A stretch of 8,415 nt of DNA, from the NCBI GenBank assembly GCA_003445895.1, contig DMCD01000051.1:1-8415 (forward strand), written 5' to 3'. This document shows, piece by piece, positions 6,723-8,415 of this stretch. The position numbers and the translations under genes were made by a program. The first letter of the stretch is position 1; every line of letters begins with the position of its first letter. The stretch comes from Lachnoclostridium sp. (GTDB lineage Bacteria > Bacillota > Clostridia > Lachnospirales > Lachnospiraceae). The notes under the pieces are model-generated. The model was given only the letters and a program-made list of their open reading frames with translations, ran no database searches and had not been told where the DNA came from.

Positions 6723-7901
6723 TTACTGCATCTCTTCGGTTTCCTCAGGCATCTCCTCCGGATACTCTGCCGGCTCCATGTCGGCATCCCCGCCGTACAG
6801 CGGTTCGTCGGTGTATCCCTCAAATCCGTCCTGATATCCCATCTCGAGTTCATCCAGCAGACCGGACTCACGAGCTTCCGTCTCACTCTTGATATCAATG
6901 CGGTATCCGGTCAGTCTCGCTGCCAGTCTCGCATTCTGTCCCTCCTTGCCGATGGCCAGGGAGAGCTGATGATCCGGAACGATAACTTCCGCTTCCTTTG
7001 CATCCTCATCCGCGGCAACCAGGATAACCTTGGCCGGGCTTAAGGCATTCTCGATAAGGAAGGCCGGGTTGTCATCCCAGTTGATGATATCGATCTTCTC
7101 GCCTCTGAGTTCCTGCACCACGGCGTTGACTCTGGCGCCGTTGATGCCGACGCAGGCGCCCACCGGATCCACATTCGGCTCATTGGAGCTGACCGCAATC
7201 TTGGTTCTGGAACCTGCCTCGCGGGCGATGGCGCGAATCTCAACGGTGCCGTCCTTTACCTCGGCAACCTCGGACTCAAACAGGCGCTTCACCAGTTCCG
7301 GATGGGTTCTGGAAACGGTGATTCTCGGACCGCGGTTGGTGTCCTTAACCTCCAGCACATACAGACGGATGCGCTCGGTCGGGCGGAACTTCTCGGTCTT
7401 GACCTGCTCGTTCTCGGTGAGCACGGCGTCAATCTTGCCCAGGTCGATATAGTAATTATGGTTGACATAGCGCTGTACCACACCGGAAACGATATCCTTC
7501 TCCTTGCAGTACCAGTCCTGGAACAGGGCCTTTCTCTCCTCCTCGCGGATCTTCTGAAGAATCACGTTCTTCGCGTTCTGCGTTGCAATTCTTCCGAACT
7601 TCTTCGAGTCGATGGGAAGACGCACGATGTCGCCGATTCTGGTCTTCGGGTCCCTCATCCGCGCTTCCGCTTCGCTGATCTGAAGCATGCTGTCTTCCAC
7701 CGTCTCCACGACTTCCTTCTCGGCAATCACCGCAAAGTCGCCGGTCTCCCGATTCATCTCCACGCGGATATTGTCCGCGCGGCCGTAGTTGTTCCGGCAG
7801 GCGGTGATGAGAGAATTCTCAATCGCATCCAGCAGCACATCCTTGCTGATATTGTGCTCTCTCTCAACGGCCTCCAGCGCTTCCATCAATTCCTTGCTCA
7901 T
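6723..7901 (-). CDS. nusA: NusA, transcription termination/antitermination factor
   Basis: NusA binds RNA polymerase and nascent RNA and modulates pausing, intrinsic termination and antitermination. The 392-residue product has the short Gram-positive layout: an N-terminal RNAP-binding domain (about 1-125) beginning [20 protein letters not shown], an S1 domain (about 135-200, [16 protein letters not shown]), KH1 (about 222-292, with [15 protein letters not shown] at 244-258) and KH2 (about 300-345, with [20 protein letters not shown] at 313-332). E. coli-type acidic repeat domains are absent. Instead there is a roughly 45-residue tail rich in Glu/Asp and Met/Pro/Gly (348-392), probably disordered. 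The KH1 loop is GINGAR, keeping GxxG but with Asn where many NusA proteins have Lys or Arg. The ATG at 7899-7901 has AGGAGGA at 7911-7917 with 9 nt spacing. It follows rimP by 26 nt, as in most bacteria. Confidence 0.98.
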   Translation of the reverse strand: MSKELMEALEAVEREHNISKDVLLDAIENSLITACRNNYGRADNIRVEMNRETGDFAVIAEKEVVETVEDSMLQISEAEARMRDPKTRIGDIVRLPIDSKKFGRIATQNAKNVILQKIREEERKALFQDWYCKEKDIVSGVVQRYVNHNYYIDLGKIDAVLTENEQVKTEKFRPTERIRLYVLEVKDTNRGPRITVSRTHPELVKRLFESEVAEVKDGTVEIRAIAREAGSRTKIAVSSNEPNVDPVGACVGINGARVNAVVQELRGEKIDIINWDDNPAFLIENALSPAKVILVAADEDAKEAEVIVPDHQLSLAIGKEGQNARLAARLTGYRIDIKSETEARESGLLDELEMGYQDGFEGYTDEPLYGGDADMEPAEYPEEMPEETEEMQ

Positions 7902-7910
7902 TTTCCTTTT

Positions 7911-7917
7911 TCCTCCT
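7911..7917 (-). promoter_or_regulatory. Strong ribosome binding site of nusA
   Basis: The transcript reads AGGAGGA 9 nt before the nusA ATG, a near-complete match to the anti-Shine-Dalgarno. It fixes the start and fills most of the 26-nt rimP-nusA gap. It contrasts with the weak, TTG-linked site of the next gene, ylxR. Confidence 0.8.
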
Positions 7918-7927
7918 GCATGCGGCC

Positions 7928-8395
7928 TTAGAACTCAATGGCCTGACGTATTAAAGCAATATCTGTTTTCCGGAAGGTTATTTCCTCTGCTTCATCTATG
8001 GCAATGGTTACGGTATCCGCATCCCAGGCCTTAAGAATCCCCTCAAAGTCCTTCTCCCCGTCCTGCGCTTTGTAGAGATGAATCTCCACCGCACATCCGG
8101 CGTTCCGGACATAGTCCTTTTCCTTCTTCAGCGGTCTCCCCAGTCCGGGAGAGCTGACCTCCAGCACATAGCTGTCGGTGATAAAATCCTCCTCATCCAG
8201 CCATGTGTCCATCCGGCGGCTGACCGTCTCGCAGTCATCCACGGTGATACCGCCTTCTTTGTCAATATAAACCCGGAGGTACCAGGTCCCCGCTTCCTTC
8301 ACATATTCCACATCCACGAGTTCAAACCCCATCGGGGAAAGCACCGGCGTAAGCCAGTCTTCCACCTTCTTCGTGTAGCTTTCTGCTCTTGTCAT
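7928..8395 (-). CDS. rimP: RimP, ribosome maturation factor
   Basis: RimP is a cytoplasmic factor that binds the free 30S subunit and assists late assembly steps. The 155-residue length is normal. Seen in order: an N-terminal helix, GFELVDVEYVKEAGTWYLRV at 23-42, the YIDKEGGITVDDCETVSRRM stretch at 43-62, the signature YVLEVSSPGLGRPLKKEKDY at 76-95, and a C-terminal SH3-like domain with FEGILKAWDADTVTIAID at 117-134. The ATG at 8393-8395 is preceded by AAAGGTGGTG (8401-8410), a close match to the ideal ribosome binding site. The gene is complete. Only 20 nt lie upstream, so the operon promoter or any earlier gene is out of view. As first gene before nusA it has the position seen in most bacteria (formerly ylxS/yhbC). 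Confidence 0.97.
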   Translation of the reverse strand: MTRAESYTKKVEDWLTPVLSPMGFELVDVEYVKEAGTWYLRVYIDKEGGITVDDCETVSRRMDTWLDEEDFITDSYVLEVSSPGLGRPLKKEKDYVRNAGCAVEIHLYKAQDGEKDFEGILKAWDADTVTIAIDEAEEITFRKTDIALIRQAIEF

Positions 8396-8400
8396 GGTCT

Positions 8401-8410
8401 CACCACCTTT
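8401..8410 (-). promoter_or_regulatory. Ribosome binding site of rimP
   Basis: The transcript reads AAAGGTGGTG, then AGACC, then the ATG. One T replaces the A of the ideal AAAGGAGGTG. Position and spacing support the chosen rimP start. Nothing further upstream is in the window. Confidence 0.75.
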
Positions 8411-8415
8411 CGTAT

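Overview
The window is one uninterrupted minus-strand gene cluster: the conserved bacterial nusA-infB translation/transcription operon in its clostridial form. Transcription runs from high to low coordinates. In order the genes are rimP, nusA, ylxR (rnpM), ylxQ, infB, rbfA, a DHH/DHHA1 phosphoesterase of the NrnA type, truB, and the first 180 codons of ribF, which runs off the left edge. Every gene was placed by family motifs, and nearly all of the window is coding. The longest gaps between genes are 45-49 nt.

The likely host is a Gram-positive anaerobe of the class Clostridia, probably Lachnospiraceae-like. This is inferred from three things. ylxR and ylxQ lie between nusA and infB, which is a Firmicutes arrangement. 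A DHH phosphoesterase lies between rbfA and truB. IF-2 is very long (1035 residues) with a large disordered N-terminal half. The DNA is moderately GC-rich by eye. No 16S or other taxonomic marker is present.

The genes are tightly coupled. ylxR/ylxQ, ylxQ/infB and nrnA/truB overlap by 14, 11 and 17 nt, and rbfA/nrnA are 2 nt apart. No intrinsic terminator was seen between genes. Both ends of the transcription unit lie outside the window: only 20 nt precede rimP, so no promoter can be called. Three small genes (ylxR, ylxQ, rbfA) begin with TTG.

Functionally, RimP and RbfA mature the 30S subunit. IF-2 recruits initiator tRNA. NusA controls RNA polymerase pausing, termination and antitermination. 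YlxR and YlxQ are small RNA-binding accessory proteins. TruB makes pseudouridine 55 in tRNA. The DHH enzyme recycles nanoRNA and/or pAp. RibF makes FMN and FAD.

I found no mobile element, CRISPR array, tRNA, rRNA or clearly new system. The features most worth a second look are in infB and just downstream of it: a decapeptide tandem repeat (nine QNRDG cores encoded by 27/30/33-nt DNA repeats) inside the IF-2 linker, a lone hydrophobic motif in that linker, and a small hairpin whose loop carries the rbfA ribosome binding site.
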